A DNA stretch of 64,000 nt from Paulownia fortunei. Its lineage: Eukaryota; Streptophyta; Magnoliopsida; Lamiales; Paulowniaceae. The notes beneath the pieces were generated by a model, which saw only the letters and a program-made list of their open reading frames with translations, was not told where the DNA came from and searched no databases. The DNA is taken from NCBI GenBank assembly GCA_019321725.1, contig CM033120.1, positions 5,399,694-5,463,693 of the forward strand, given 5' to 3'. Below, one piece after another: positions 22,933 through 34,387 of this stretch (the first letter of the stretch is position 1; every line of letters starts with the position of its first letter). The position numbers were made by a program, and so were the translations under genes.

Positions 22933-25648
22933 TGTAATACCCAATCCTCACACTAATCACTTGGCCAATGTGATTCATGCATTACATGCTACTTATATTT
23001 TAATTTGAATTAACATTTACATGGCATCTTATATAGCATTCTTAATCGTTAGACCTCTAATGCTATCACATGATATTAGTGGTTGAGATCTTATAACCTA
23101 ATTAAGAAATTCTATATTTAAATAAGAAAAAAATAGATTGATCAATATATTGGTTATTCATAGATTATATATTATAATTTTGGAAGTGTTAAAGGTGTTA
23201 CTAGTAAGTTTATATGATTCGATTTAATTAGATCGAGGTATTTTAAAAGTATACATCTATGGATTAACGTACTAGGGATATTGGACATGATATAATATGA
23301 TTTAAGTGTCATAATACAAGGTCCGTATGTGCATATGATTTTAGAAATGCAAACTAGATAATTATTTAAAAATCGAATGTCAATCAGTTTGGAAATTGAA
23401 TGAACGGACATATGAATTACCTATGGGAATGAATGGTGACTAAGATAGGTTGCAACCAAATAAAAATAGGTGAAACACACAAGATTAGAGCTGCAAGATA
23501 AGGGAGAAAGTTAGATTTTACCACCATTTGACACCCAAGCTTTGCCACCTCATGCTTTCTTATTAAGCTTAAGCTAACACCTCCCTTCACCCTTAAGCCA
23601 TGACTAGACCCTCATTTCAGCCATTTTCAGCTTCCAAACACACACCTTAAGGTCTCCAAGTTCTCTAAATTGATTCTAAGTTGAAATAAAAGCAAGAAAA
23701 GCAAATGAGAAGTTATTACCATCAAGTTTAACCTCAAAATCTGCATAGTAAGGTTTTGCCTTTGGTTTTCAGATTATTCTGAATGGATTTATTGTTTATT
23801 AAACTTTCAATATCTCTTATAAAATTTTTAGGAAGTTTTTTGTTAGACTTTGGTGTACAAAGAAAGGGTTTTTAATGACAAACACTTAATAGGAAATATT
23901 TGTGATAGAAACTGTCACCATATAGTTTTCTTGTGTTTTAGGCTTCAACGTGTATGGTATGCTGAATAAAACCTATAATTATTACCATTTACACGTCCAT
24001 ATATGATTTAAGAGTATTGGAATGAATTTGGATCGGTTAGAAATTAAAATAGAGCATGATATTGGAGAAACACTCAAACTGCCAAAGTAGCAAAATCTAT
24101 TTTGGTGTGCTGTGAAGGAGACTGAATTAGGGGAGCTAAATCTATGAGTTTTGGAAAGAATATAATCTTTTTATCCATTTGTATATGTTATCTAAGTGTT
24201 CTGAAAATTTGGGAGTGATTGAATATACTTAAGGATGCCAAAACCATTAATGTCATGAAGTGCGCAAAACTGTCATAGTAGGAAAAATCTATTTCAGTAT
24301 GTTGTGAAGGGAGCTGAACTTGAGAAGCTATATCCATGTGTTTTAACCATTATATGACATTTTTACATTATTTTTTATTATTTCTAGTTGTGACAAAAAT
24401 TGGGGAGTGAATGAATATGTCTAAGGGTGTCAAAATCATCATGCAAATTAATGTGGTAGCAAGAAAATGTGAAGTTATGAATCTGTCCCTTTGGTTCATT
24501 AACATGTTCCAGCATAGATGTGGTGCATTTGATCCCTAACATTTAGGGAGATTTTATAAGAGTTATAATGCATCAATTAAGTGAGGCTAGTATATATTTA
24601 AGATATGGAACAAAGGTTCGTAAAAAGTTGTATTCGGTTATAGCTTCTAAGTGGTAAAGTTGTTTAGTTAAATTGAGATTCAAGAACTTTATACTACATT
24701 AGGTATAATGAACTTGTTATTCAGGATGGTGATTGATATCTTATATTTTTACAGATTGTTTCACTTCTAGGGTTGGGGATAAATACTTAAAAAACCTAGA
24801 AGTAACATACAACCGATCAAAGGTAAGTCAAAATCCATTTGCAACTACAATGCATGGGAAGACTTCTAGAGGATCATGAGGGAAGACAAGGGGTGGACCT
24901 CTGGTGTTCCCAGGAGATAGTCCCCAAACTGTGTCGATCTATTTATGGCCATGTGATTATTGATATTGTTAAGAGCTCTATCCGGTACATAGTAGGTGGG
25001 CTAATGGCCCAACGATGGAAAATGACTTTGAATGAACTATTTTTTATGCATGAGTTTGCATTTTTGTCATGATCTCCTAGAAATACATCGCATATATGTT
25101 GGATTATCTCTTCAGCATGCATGATTTTCACTTACTGAGTGTTAGCTTCCATAATTCATGCATTGTAGGTAAGCATGGTGATACCTAAAACTTTGAGGCT
25201 TACTAGGCTGGTTGTTGGAGCTCTTAAAGGCTTTTGATGATCATTGTACATAGATGACGACCTGTTGGGTTGTGATGTGGGCATATTCTAATTTTTACAA
25301 TCATTATTATTGTGTAAATTATTGTCTGTATAAAAAGGGTTGCAAGTTGCAAAATGTCCTTACTTCTTCTAAAAGTATAACTTATTATTTTGATTTTTGA
25401 ATCTATTGTATTATAACTTTGAGATGTCGTGTCCTATATACTCTTGAAAATTTATAGTAAATAAGTTTGAGAATAGTGTGATTGTGATTGGTGTTGTGTT
25501 TTTATATAAACGATATTTTTTCTATATACAAGGTTTAGTGATACAGTTGACAAATATATATATATATATACACACATGCACACACATGTGCTTCCTTGTA
25601 AAAATTATTGTTATTACAATATCTATATTTAGTGGTGGGGGTGTTACA
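22933..25648 (+). repeat. LTR1 of element H
   Basis: Starts TGTAATACCC and ends GGGGTGTTACA; 2,716 bp. It aligns throughout to the solo LTR 2,799-5,651 but lacks roughly 300 bp of its middle (around the equivalent of 4,800-5,030). TATATAAAC near 25,504 is TATA-like. An (AT)9 run lies at 25,553-25,570. Confidence 0.88.
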
Positions 25649-25652
25649 AGAG

Positions 25653-25666
25653 TGGTATCAAAGCTC
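25653..25666 (+). promoter_or_regulatory. Primer binding site of element H (tRNA-iMet type)
   Basis: TGGTATCAAAGCTC begins four bases after the LTR end. This supports assigning the TGTAATACCC LTR family to chromoviruses. Confidence 0.8.
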
Positions 25667-28399
25667 GATTTGTGGTTCTGTAGACTGTATATGTACATGA
25701 CCTTTGAAACTAGTGGAGCACAACCATGTCAGTAAGTTTTATTTTTTGTATAATTTATATTGTATTTCATGAATACTATTGGCCATATGTTTTAAGATTT
25801 TGTGTAAAATAATGTTTAGGCAAACTGAGGTACAAAATTTGTGGTTGGTATTCTATCTTTAGAGCTGCATATTATTTATTATCTACTAAGTATGTAATAA
25901 GGCTGTATAGGGTACTTGATATATATATATATGAGGTCAATTATAATGTTTTATTTCCGTCTGGAGATTCCAGATCAACTAATTAAATTTTAAAAGCTTT
26001 AGGTTAGTTTTATTATATTGGCTAGGATTATGATATAACCTTATATGTAGATTGATTTATTGAGAATTATGCATTGTGGATTATTTCAGGATGATTAAGA
26101 CTTTTAAATTTTATGTGATGAAAATTTAGAAATTTTATGGAGGCCATAGCAAGAAAATATTTACTATTTGTAGAAAATAAAGAAGATTGTCAAATTATAA
26201 TTTTCTACAATTACTGTGAAAGAGAGTTGTAAGAAAGAGTTATTATCGATCTTTGGGTTGTGTTAGAATTTTTAGAAATGACCAAGTTTACTAAAAATTC
26301 ATATGTGTGATCTCAGATCTCTTGATACATGTTGAAAAGAAATTTCCAGCATTCTATTGACAAACTAACTGATTTTATTCGAGATATAGTTGTAAGAACA
26401 AATCTAATCTCTCTTTTAGTTTATCATATACACCTATTAGAATTCGATGTACCTTGAGTGATATTGTTATAAGGTTGAGCAAGGCATTAAGGTCCAGTAC
26501 TTCTCCTAAACAAGCTCCACTTCATATTCACCTAGAAGAAAGATGAGTCTTGAGGTTATGTATTATTTATTGGAACTGAATTGAGCAATAATTTGTAATA
26601 AGTGCAATTTTTCATACTAAGGTTTATTTGATAAATTAAGAGGAGCTATTATGATCTTGAGGATTTATTTTAAGTTTGAATTAATTATGCATTTCTTGTT
26701 ATGCCATTGGTTTGACTAATGTCTTAATCATTTTGATATACATAATAAATAATGTGTTTGATGATTCTATATGGGTATGTTTGGGGTGATATTCATTTAT
26801 GATATCTTAGTGTACAATGAGGAGAAATATGATTGACCTTTCAATATGACCTTGAAAACTTTAAGAAAATAGAAATTATTTGTTCGATTTAGTAAATGTG
26901 ATCTTTCGGGTATGTAATACAATATTTATTTTGGGACTGGTAATTTTCTTAAGAAGATGTCCTTGTAACTATTCAAAACTTCGAGGTTGTGTTGAAATAG
27001 AGAAAACCAATAAATGTGATAGAAATAAGAAACATTTTTTAGGTTAGTGATATTATTAGGTATTCAGTCAAAATTTTCCCTTAGTTGTTATTGATTTATT
27101 TCATCATACATACAGGTATATAAAATTTGAATGGTTCGCTAAGTGGGAAAAGATCTCTAATTACTTAAAAAGAAATGATTTGAGCTTCAGTAGTGACTCC
27201 AACTTTGGATATAAGTTATTTATTGTGTATAGTGGTGTATCTCATTGTGTTTTGTTACATGTTTGATGTAATATAAAAAAGTTACTCGACACTCTTCGAG
27301 TTAATTAGATTATTTATGTAATATTACATGTGACATTACAAAACTAAAGTACTTGAAATGTCTATATACTTAAAAGGAGTTGAACTTGAAGAAAGAATAG
27401 ATATTATTAGTAAGTGAATATAATGTATGATCCATATAACTACAGATATCATTGGAATGAAATATCTCAATAGACTAATATTCAAACTAATTTTGCATCA
27501 TAAACTATTATGTGAGTTGAGGGTTGTATAGAGGATGATTAGAGCAAATGGTGAATTATCTGTTTATTAATATTTTGGTAAGACTGATTTTGATTGATCC
27601 AATTTCAAATGTTCAAAATAAGGTTGATGAAAGGTTAGGATTAAGGTGAAAGTCATAAAAGGCACTTAAATAGATATTTGTGATAAGTGATAATAATCTC
27701 TTAATATGAGATAGATGTGACAATGAGGGATAAGAAATTACAAGACTAAGTTTTAGGTGATGATCATGTACTTTTTATTTGTTTTATTTAGTGGTATGAA
27801 TGATATTTGTGATCTTAAGAAAATGTATAGATATCAGATACTGGATGAGCTATTATGGAATATATTGTTAATATTTGGTTTTCTACAAAAAAATAAAAAA
27901 GATATACGTAAAAGTGCATATGTAAGAATGATTTAATTTTGCTTTTATTTTCAGGTAGAAATGGGAAAGCATTCATGAATATTGTATATGATAATGGAAT
28001 TGAGTTATTGTTCATGGTTAACTGAATATGCTCATTCTTTCTCAATTTACCCCAGGTATTCCTTGGAAATCTATGGAAAGGTAAATGTATAGGAAGTTAT
28101 TAGACTTTATGATTTATTAGTATCTATTAGTTCTGATGTAGATTTAAGGTCTTTGTCCACTTCCTAGAAGATCTTACATTTGGTATTGGGAATAAAATTA
28201 TATTTTTAGCATTGTGATCATCCATGCATCAATGGGCAACCAAGACAAACAAATTAGTCTTTTCAAGATATGCTTAGAGATTATGTATTAGATTGTTGAT
28301 GTCAATTGAGAAAAAATTTCCTTAGGTGGAATTTCTTATAACTACAGTTATAAGGCTTCTTGATGAGTGTCTTGATGAGTATTATAAATATCTTATAGT
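25667..28399 (+). pseudogene. Compressed pol remnant of element H
   Basis: RT traces lie near 26,800-26,930 (ILVYNEEKYD, then FVRFSKCDL) and RNase H traces near 27,120-27,260 (FKWFAKWEKISNYL; a degraded VYxD core). Integrase traces lie near 28,130-28,290 (SSDVDLRSLSTS, then HCDHPCINGQPRQTN, then FQDMLRDYVLDC). All are shot through with stops, and the interior is far shorter than in an intact element. Gag is not confidently recognised between 25,700 and 26,750. Confidence 0.65.
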
Positions 28400-29434
28400 G
28401 CATACGTTGCTTGGATGATGGGACATGGGATTCGTTGTGTCATTGAACATGCCATTCATCAATATTTACACGTGCATGCATAACACGTGCTCACAGTTGA
28501 GGTTTTGCATGCATAACATTATTTTCAGAAGAAAAATGTTTTGGTTGACCACTATTAGTGTACCAAGGCCTGTGTGGCTTATTGATATGATATTTTAGGG
28601 TGCCGTGAGTATTACTTCTTGGAGGATCATAGGGGTGGATAGGGGGTGTGCCTCTGGTGGTCACGAGAGGGTGAACCACTTGACTATGCCCTTATCGAGG
28701 CTGCTGGTGGAAAGACTTCTGGAGGATCACAGGGGAAGATAGGGGGTGGATCTCTGGTGATCCAAGGAGATAGCCCCAGGACTGTGTCGATCTATTTATG
28801 GCCATGTGATTATTGATATTGTTGATAGCTCTATCCGATATATAGTAGGTAAGCTAATGGCCCAACGATGGAAAATGACTTTGAATGAACTATTTTTGAT
28901 GCATGAGTTTGTATTTTTGTCATGATCTCTTAGAAATGCATCGCATATATGTTGGATTATCTCTTCAGCATGCATGATTTTCACTTACTGAGCTTTAGCT
29001 CACGTAGTTCATGCATTGTAGGTAAGCATAGTGATACCTAAGACTTTGACGCTTACTGGACTGGTTGTTGGAGCTCCTAAAGGCTTCTGAGGATCACTGT
29101 ACATAGATGACGACCTGTTGGGTTGTGTTGTGGTCATATTCTAATTTTTACAATCATTATTATTGTGTAAATTGTTGTCTATATAAAAAAGGGTTGCAAG
29201 ATGCAAAATATCCTTACTTTTTCCAAAAGTATAGGCTATTATTTTGATTTTTGAATCTATTGTATTATAACTTTCAGATGTCGTATCCTATATACTTTTG
29301 AAATTTTATAATAAATAAATTTTAGAATAGTGTGATTGTGATTGGTGTTGTGTTTTTATATAAACGGTAATTTTTATATGTATAAGGTTATATGTGAGAA
29401 AATACTTTTGTTGTTTCTCAAAGTACTACAGTTG

Positions 29435-29476
<42 letters not shown>

Positions 29477-29547
29477 GCACACACATGTGCTATCTTGTAA
29501 AAATTATTATTATTTTAATATCTATATTTAGTAGTGGGGGTGTTATA
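28400..29547 (+). repeat. LTR2 piece of element H (3' part of an LTR)
   Basis: Corresponds to the 3' 40 percent of LTR1. For example, 28,796-28,984 and 24,943-25,131 encode nearly the same minus-strand frame. It retains middle sequence that LTR1 lost. The (AT)n run is about twice as long (29,438-29,473). The end GTGTTATA is followed by TGATATCAGAACCC, a decayed primer site. Confidence 0.8.
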
Positions 29548-31056
29548 AATGTGATATCAGAACCCGATTTGTGGTTCTGTAAACTATCCATGTGCATGAC
29601 CATTAAAACATGAATAACATTATATAATTCTTGTAATACAGCAAATGAAAGCTTCAACTTACCTCAAGTCCACTTTGTGCTAAGTGAAAAAGTCAATCTC
29701 TTTGGAAGATAGGATGTGTTAAAGGCCTAAAATAATCAAATCATGCACCTTTCAATATCCTTTTAATAAATCACATAATCTATTCTAATTAAAATCATAT
29801 GCACTTTTTAATTTTTTTGTAAACAATTCCATAATGATTTCATTACTTCAAAAATAATACATACTCCATATTTACTAATAATTCAAGACAATAAAATATT
29901 AGGGCAGCCATTAAATTACTATTAGGGCAACCCCCAAACTTGAGCACGATCTCAAAATATCCAAATTAACATAGGGTGAACTTGATTCTAATTAAATTGA
30001 TTCTAACTATCACTTAAGCAAACTAATTGCCATTGTTCACAATCATTCATAGAAACTTTCAAACATAATATAAACATTACAACATCAATAAAAGTAAGTA
30101 AATTATGCATATTTCACAAGACTATCAATTTTGTTAAAAACTAGCTTAACTAGCTTGATTTTGACTTCAAGTGTAGTCTACTTAAGTTTTCAATCATACA
30201 AAAATATACCAAAATATGTAACCATTCAAGATACTACAAATTCATCATAAGAAACATTAAAAAAGAATATACCTTGATTAAGTTGGAATTAAGCTTCAAA
30301 ATCAATGATTTTCAAGCTTAAAAGGGTGGAAACTTGTTCTAGTTTGTGTTCTATAGATTCCTATAGATTGAATTCAATTTTTGTGAGTATGAGAGTGTAG
30401 AAATTTGGGAGAAACTTTGGAGAAGAATGGTTGGTCATTTTTGAGGAGCTTTCACAAGAAAATAGGCTAAAAATGACTTCTTTGACATTTAAAATAGAAG
30501 TAAGTGGAGGGTGATGATTGGTTGCATCAAGCTTGTGTCTTCTCATGTCAAAAGCCACGTTTGTGGGCTAGGGATATGACAAAAATTTATGATTTGGTGT
30601 TATAATCAATTGCAATGTGGTTTAGACTGATTTTATGTAACCTAGTCAACCAACCAATCAAATTGCACCATTTTGCACACTTTTAGTTCTTAGCCAAATG
30701 TAAAATATTTCAAGCAAATATTTAGGCAAATAATCACTTTAGAATGTAACAAATATGGAGTAATACAAATAATTCATTTTATGTCCATTCAATATATCAA
30801 TCTTCTTTACCCGAGATACCGAGCTTTTTACTGCAAAAAAGTACTTAAGAAATATGTTAAATCAAGAAACAAAAGTTTGATCTCATATTTCATGTACTAA
30901 TGCATGTTAAAGCATAACTGGAGCATATAGTAACAATTATTCATATTCGTGCAATTATGCTATTTGTATGTCATAATTCGATAATGCGTATTGATTAGAT
31001 GAATATTCATGCAAGATGCTTATTATTATCTATGTAGGAGAGAATTGGGCATTACA

Positions 31057-31804
31057 ACTATGATTATCCTATTTATTTTAGTATGTATTATATGCATGCT
31101 AGGGTTTATTTCATTTTTGCGCACATGTGATGACATGCATTAAATAAACCAACCAATTAAATTGATAAGGTCTTGGCAATAAACAAACCCCACTTAATTT
31201 TTTAAAATTAAGTTAAAGAATTTTTATGAAAAATTCTATTTTAATCAAATATGGACAAGTTGAGTAGGATTCATCAATCCATGCTTACTATAAAAAAATA
31301 AGTGACATGACGATGCTACCACATTCTGTCATCGGCCATGAGTCGTGGGATGACTTAGTGGAGGAAAGTTGTGATCACTCACTTAGTATAGTGATGCCCA
31401 TGGAATGGACTCATCTCTACCTCGGCCATGAGTTGTAGGAGGTTTAGATGCTCCATTTACATGGATGTTTGATAAGTCTTGATTAACACTTAGTACTATA
31501 TGGGCTCATAAAATTGGGCATATGGGAAGAAGTGATGCAAAATAGCCTAAGGGTTACATAGTGATATAATTGTAAAAGAGTTAACCACCTTCTGGTGCAT
31601 TTCATGGGCTCATAAAATTGAGGTGTGGAATGCACTAATTGAACCTCAAGCCCACTAGAGTTCCCGAATGTCCATTAGGGGTGATGGAATTCGAATAAAA
31701 TAGTGGGAGATATTTATGATTAAAGACCTTATTATAAATGAAATGTATTTACAATAATTTACTCATTTTCTGCTATCATCTATTGTAAATCATCCACTTT
31801 TGAA
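31057..31804 (+). other. 5' leader of copia F, second part
   Basis: Continuation of the leader after the G/H insertion. It is AT-rich, without an ORF of note, and homologous in reverse to 42,412-43,177 of copia E. Confidence 0.6.
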
Positions 31805-32510
31805 ATGGCTAAAAATCCTATTGCATCCATACTTAACGCAAACAAACTCATTGGTCCAATTTTTGTCGATTAGCTAAGAAACCTTAAGATTATGTTGCAA
31901 TCTGAAAAGAGACCATACACATTAGAGACTACTCCTCCGGTAGGGCCGCCGGAGAATGCAACTAAGAAAGAGATTATAGAGTATCGGCAGCAAGTCAATG
32001 ACGATCTGTAAGCCCGGTGCTATATCATGGCATTGATGTCAAACGAGTTGCAGAGGCAACACAAGATTCATGCGCATGCGTATGATATCTATGTTCACTT
32101 ACAAGAGTTGTATGGTGAACATACTATGCAGGCAACATACCAGATCTCAAAAGAGATTTTTAGGACCCATATGATGGAGGGCTCTTCAGTTCATGATCAT
32201 GGGCTGAAAATGATAGACCTGATGGAAAGGCTCGAGACCCTTAGAGTCATTATGGACAACGAACTCTATGTGATCTCATCTTGTAGTCTCTGCCAGTATC
32301 ATTTGACTCCTTTGTTGTGAACTTCAACATGCATAAGATGGAGACTAGCATCACTGAGCTGGTCAACATGTTGAAGACGGCTGAATCCACCATGAAAAAA
32401 GAGAAGTCAGTGCAAAGCCCAAGAAGAAGGGAGAAAAGGGGAATAGTTCCTCTCGCAGTGGACTCCACCTGCTACTCCCTAGCTCAATGGAGTTGCTAAG
32501 CACAGTAATT
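31805..32510 (+). pseudogene. gag of copia element F
   Basis: Starts at ATG 31,805 (MAKNPIASILNANKLIG). Two in-frame stops lie within the first 75 codons. The copia gag core follows: MSNELQRQHKI, VHLQELYGEHTMQATYQISK and LKMIDLMERLETL (32,027-32,300). A frameshift near 32,310 moves the remaining core (FNMHKMETSITELVNMLKTAESTMKKEK) to another frame. Zinc knuckle and protease are absent. It would have been the capsid protein. Confidence 0.85.
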
Positions 32511-33190
32511 AAACTCTGTTGACATGGTTCATTCTATGATAAGCTTTACTACATTACCTTTTTCATTTTAGGGTTATGCCCTAGAAACATTGACATTTCT
32601 TTTAAACAGAGTGCCATCAAAAGTCGTGTCCAAAATACTATATGAGATGTGATGTGGCAAGTCACCCTCCTATAAATACCTTAGGGTATGGGGGTGTGTT
32701 GCTTACGTGAAGCAGTAAGTGGGAGATAAGTTAGATATGAGATCCAATTTATGCAAGTTCGTGGGGTATCCAAAGGAGTCTATTGGATACTATTTATATG
32801 ACACCTCAGAACAAAAAGGTGTTTGTTTTGAGGAACGCTACCTTCTTAGAGGAAGAGTTTCTATTGGATAGAAATAGGTAAGTTGTGGAACTTGAAGAAG
32901 TTCAAGAACTATAGAACACCACTGATACTACAATGGAAGTCCTACTGGCTGAGGCTGGACCTTCTGAAACACAACCTCCTAGAATATCTGAGAGGATCTC
33001 AAAACTACCTGAGAGGTATGGCTTTCTGTTAGAGAACAATGATGAGAGTCTCCCTATGGATAATGATAAGAGGACATATAGAGAAGCAATATCATATATC
33101 GATTTGGGAAAATGGCATAAAGCCATGCAGTCCAAGATGGACTCGATGTACTCCAACAAGATATGGACCTTAGTGGACCCCCCATAGAGA
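32511..33190 (+). pseudogene. Integrase C-terminal region of copia F
   Basis: Reads GYALETLTFLLNRVPSK near 32,572, then YLRVWGC and KFVGYPKESIGYYLYD (32,760-32,805). This is the C-terminal part of copia integrase, normally after the DDE core. The core itself and everything between it and gag are deleted. The stretch to 33,187 ends in an open frame (WHKAMQSKMDSMYSNKIWTLVDPP) that leads into RT. Confidence 0.82.
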
Positions 33191-34387
33191 ATTATTCCCA
33201 TTGGTTGCAAATAGGTCTACAAGTGGAAGTTTGGAGTAAATGGAGAGGTAGTGACCTATAAAGCTCGATTGGTCGCAAATAGGTCTACAAGTGGAAGTTT
33301 GGAGTAAATGGAGAGGTAGTGACCTATAAAGCTTGATTGGTTGCAAAAGGTTATACTCAGAAGTAAGGAATTGACTATGAGAAAACTTTTTTGCCAGTTG
33401 CGATGTTTAAATCCATTCAAATTCTGCTTGCTATATCTACATATTATGACTTGAAATATGGCAGATGGATATGAAGATAGCCTTCCTAAATGGAAACATT
33501 AAGGAAGAGATTAACATGAGGCAGCCTGAGGGCTTCATATATAGTGGGAGTGAACAAAAGATTTGCAAACTCCAGAGATCCATTTATGGGCTCAAACAAA
33601 CTTCCCAAAACTAGAACATCCGGTTTGATGAGAGAATCAAAATGTTTGATTTTCATAAGAATCCAGATAAACCTTGTGTGTACAAGAAGGTTAGTGGGAG
33701 TGCAGTGACATTTTTTGTGCTATATGTTGACGACATCCTACTCATTGGGAATGATGTAGAGATACTACAGTCAACTAAGACTTGGTTGTCTAACCAATTC
33801 TTCATGAAGGATTTAGGATATACATATTTCATCTTTGGTATAAAGATCTATAGGGATAGATCTAGAAGGATGATTGGATTATCCCAATCCACATACATAG
33901 ATAATATGCTAAAGAGGTTTAGCATAGAAGAATCTAAGAGGGGATTCCTGCTGATGAGTCATGGCATTTCTCTCTCGAAGTCTATGTCACCTAAGACTCC
34001 CGAGGAAAGAAAAATTATGACTCGCATACTTGAGTATATTGATGCATGTGATGCAGCAAAGGAGGCTGTTTGGATAAGAAACTTCATCCAAGAGTTAGGT
34101 GTAGTTCCATCCATTGTTGATCTAGTATTGATATACTGTGATAACAATGGGGCTATTGTGCAAGCGAGGGAGCCAAGATCTCATTAACGATTTGAGCATA
34201 TAATGAGATGATACCACCTAATCAGAGAGATCATTGGTAGGGGCGATGTCATAGTGGATAGAGTCGCCTCAACAGAAAATGTAGCAGACCCATTGACTAA
34301 GCTATTAGCGTAGAAAGTATTTGACGGATATCTTGAAAAGATGGGTCTGAAATACATGGACAATTGGCATTAGGACAAGTGGAAGAT
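33191..34387 (+). pseudogene. RT and RNase H of copia F, internally deleted
   Basis: RT motifs are YKARLVA (33,260), MDMKIAFLNGNI with a frameshift (33,470) and FFVLYVDDILLIGND (33,705-33,755, the catalytic D-D intact). At about 34,030 the frame jumps to the RNase H C-terminal part (EAVWIRNFIQELG, YCDNNGAIVQA). Decayed IDV-type and ADPLTKLLA motifs lie towards 34,310. The middle of RT/RNase H is therefore missing. The frame opens with the 68-bp duplication at 33,203-33,338. The last bases (34,374-34,387) form a weak polypurine tract before the 3' LTR. Confidence 0.85.
33203..33338 (+). repeat. 68-bp tandem duplication at the start of copia F RT
   Basis: Units begin at 33,203 and 33,271 (GGTTGCAAATAGG / GGTCGCAAATAGG). 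A third partial start, GGTTGCAAAAGG, is at 33,339. The repeat boundaries coincide with two similar GGTTGCAAA motifs that encode different parts of RT. 68 is not a multiple of three, so the duplication shifts the frame. Confidence 0.9.

Larger units (their letters stand above)
22933..29607 (+). mobile_element. Element H: decayed chromovirus with two LTR pieces
   Basis: LTR1 at 22,933-25,648 is homologous to the solo LTR. It is followed by an iMet primer site and a compressed, stop-ridden interior with RT, RNase H and integrase remnants in order. A second LTR piece follows (about 28,400-29,547), and after it primer-site-like sequence and about 55 bp of leader again. The element is inserted in minus-strand LTR G. 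The base string left of it is GCTTT; the right end is truncated, so no duplication is seen. Confidence 0.75.
22298..31056 (-). mobile_element. Element G: minus-strand chromovirus-like LTR, split by element H
   Basis: On the minus strand the LTR starts TGTAATGCCC (at 31,056) and ends GGAGTGTTACA (at 22,298). Excluding H it is about 2.08 kb (29,608-31,056 plus 22,298-22,932). The 3' part carries the complement of CTTACTGAGCC...ACTCAT (near 22,660-22,680), a motif seen near the 3' end of the other chromovirus LTRs here. No internal region is visible, so it is probably a solo LTR. The flanks GTTAT and ACTAT match at only three of five bases, so the duplication is decayed or the boundaries are slightly off. 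Confidence 0.65.

Noticed and set aside
24943..25131. Minus-strand 62-codon frame repeated almost unchanged at 28,796-28,984.
   Set aside because: The conservation is explained by both being the same segment of related LTRs.
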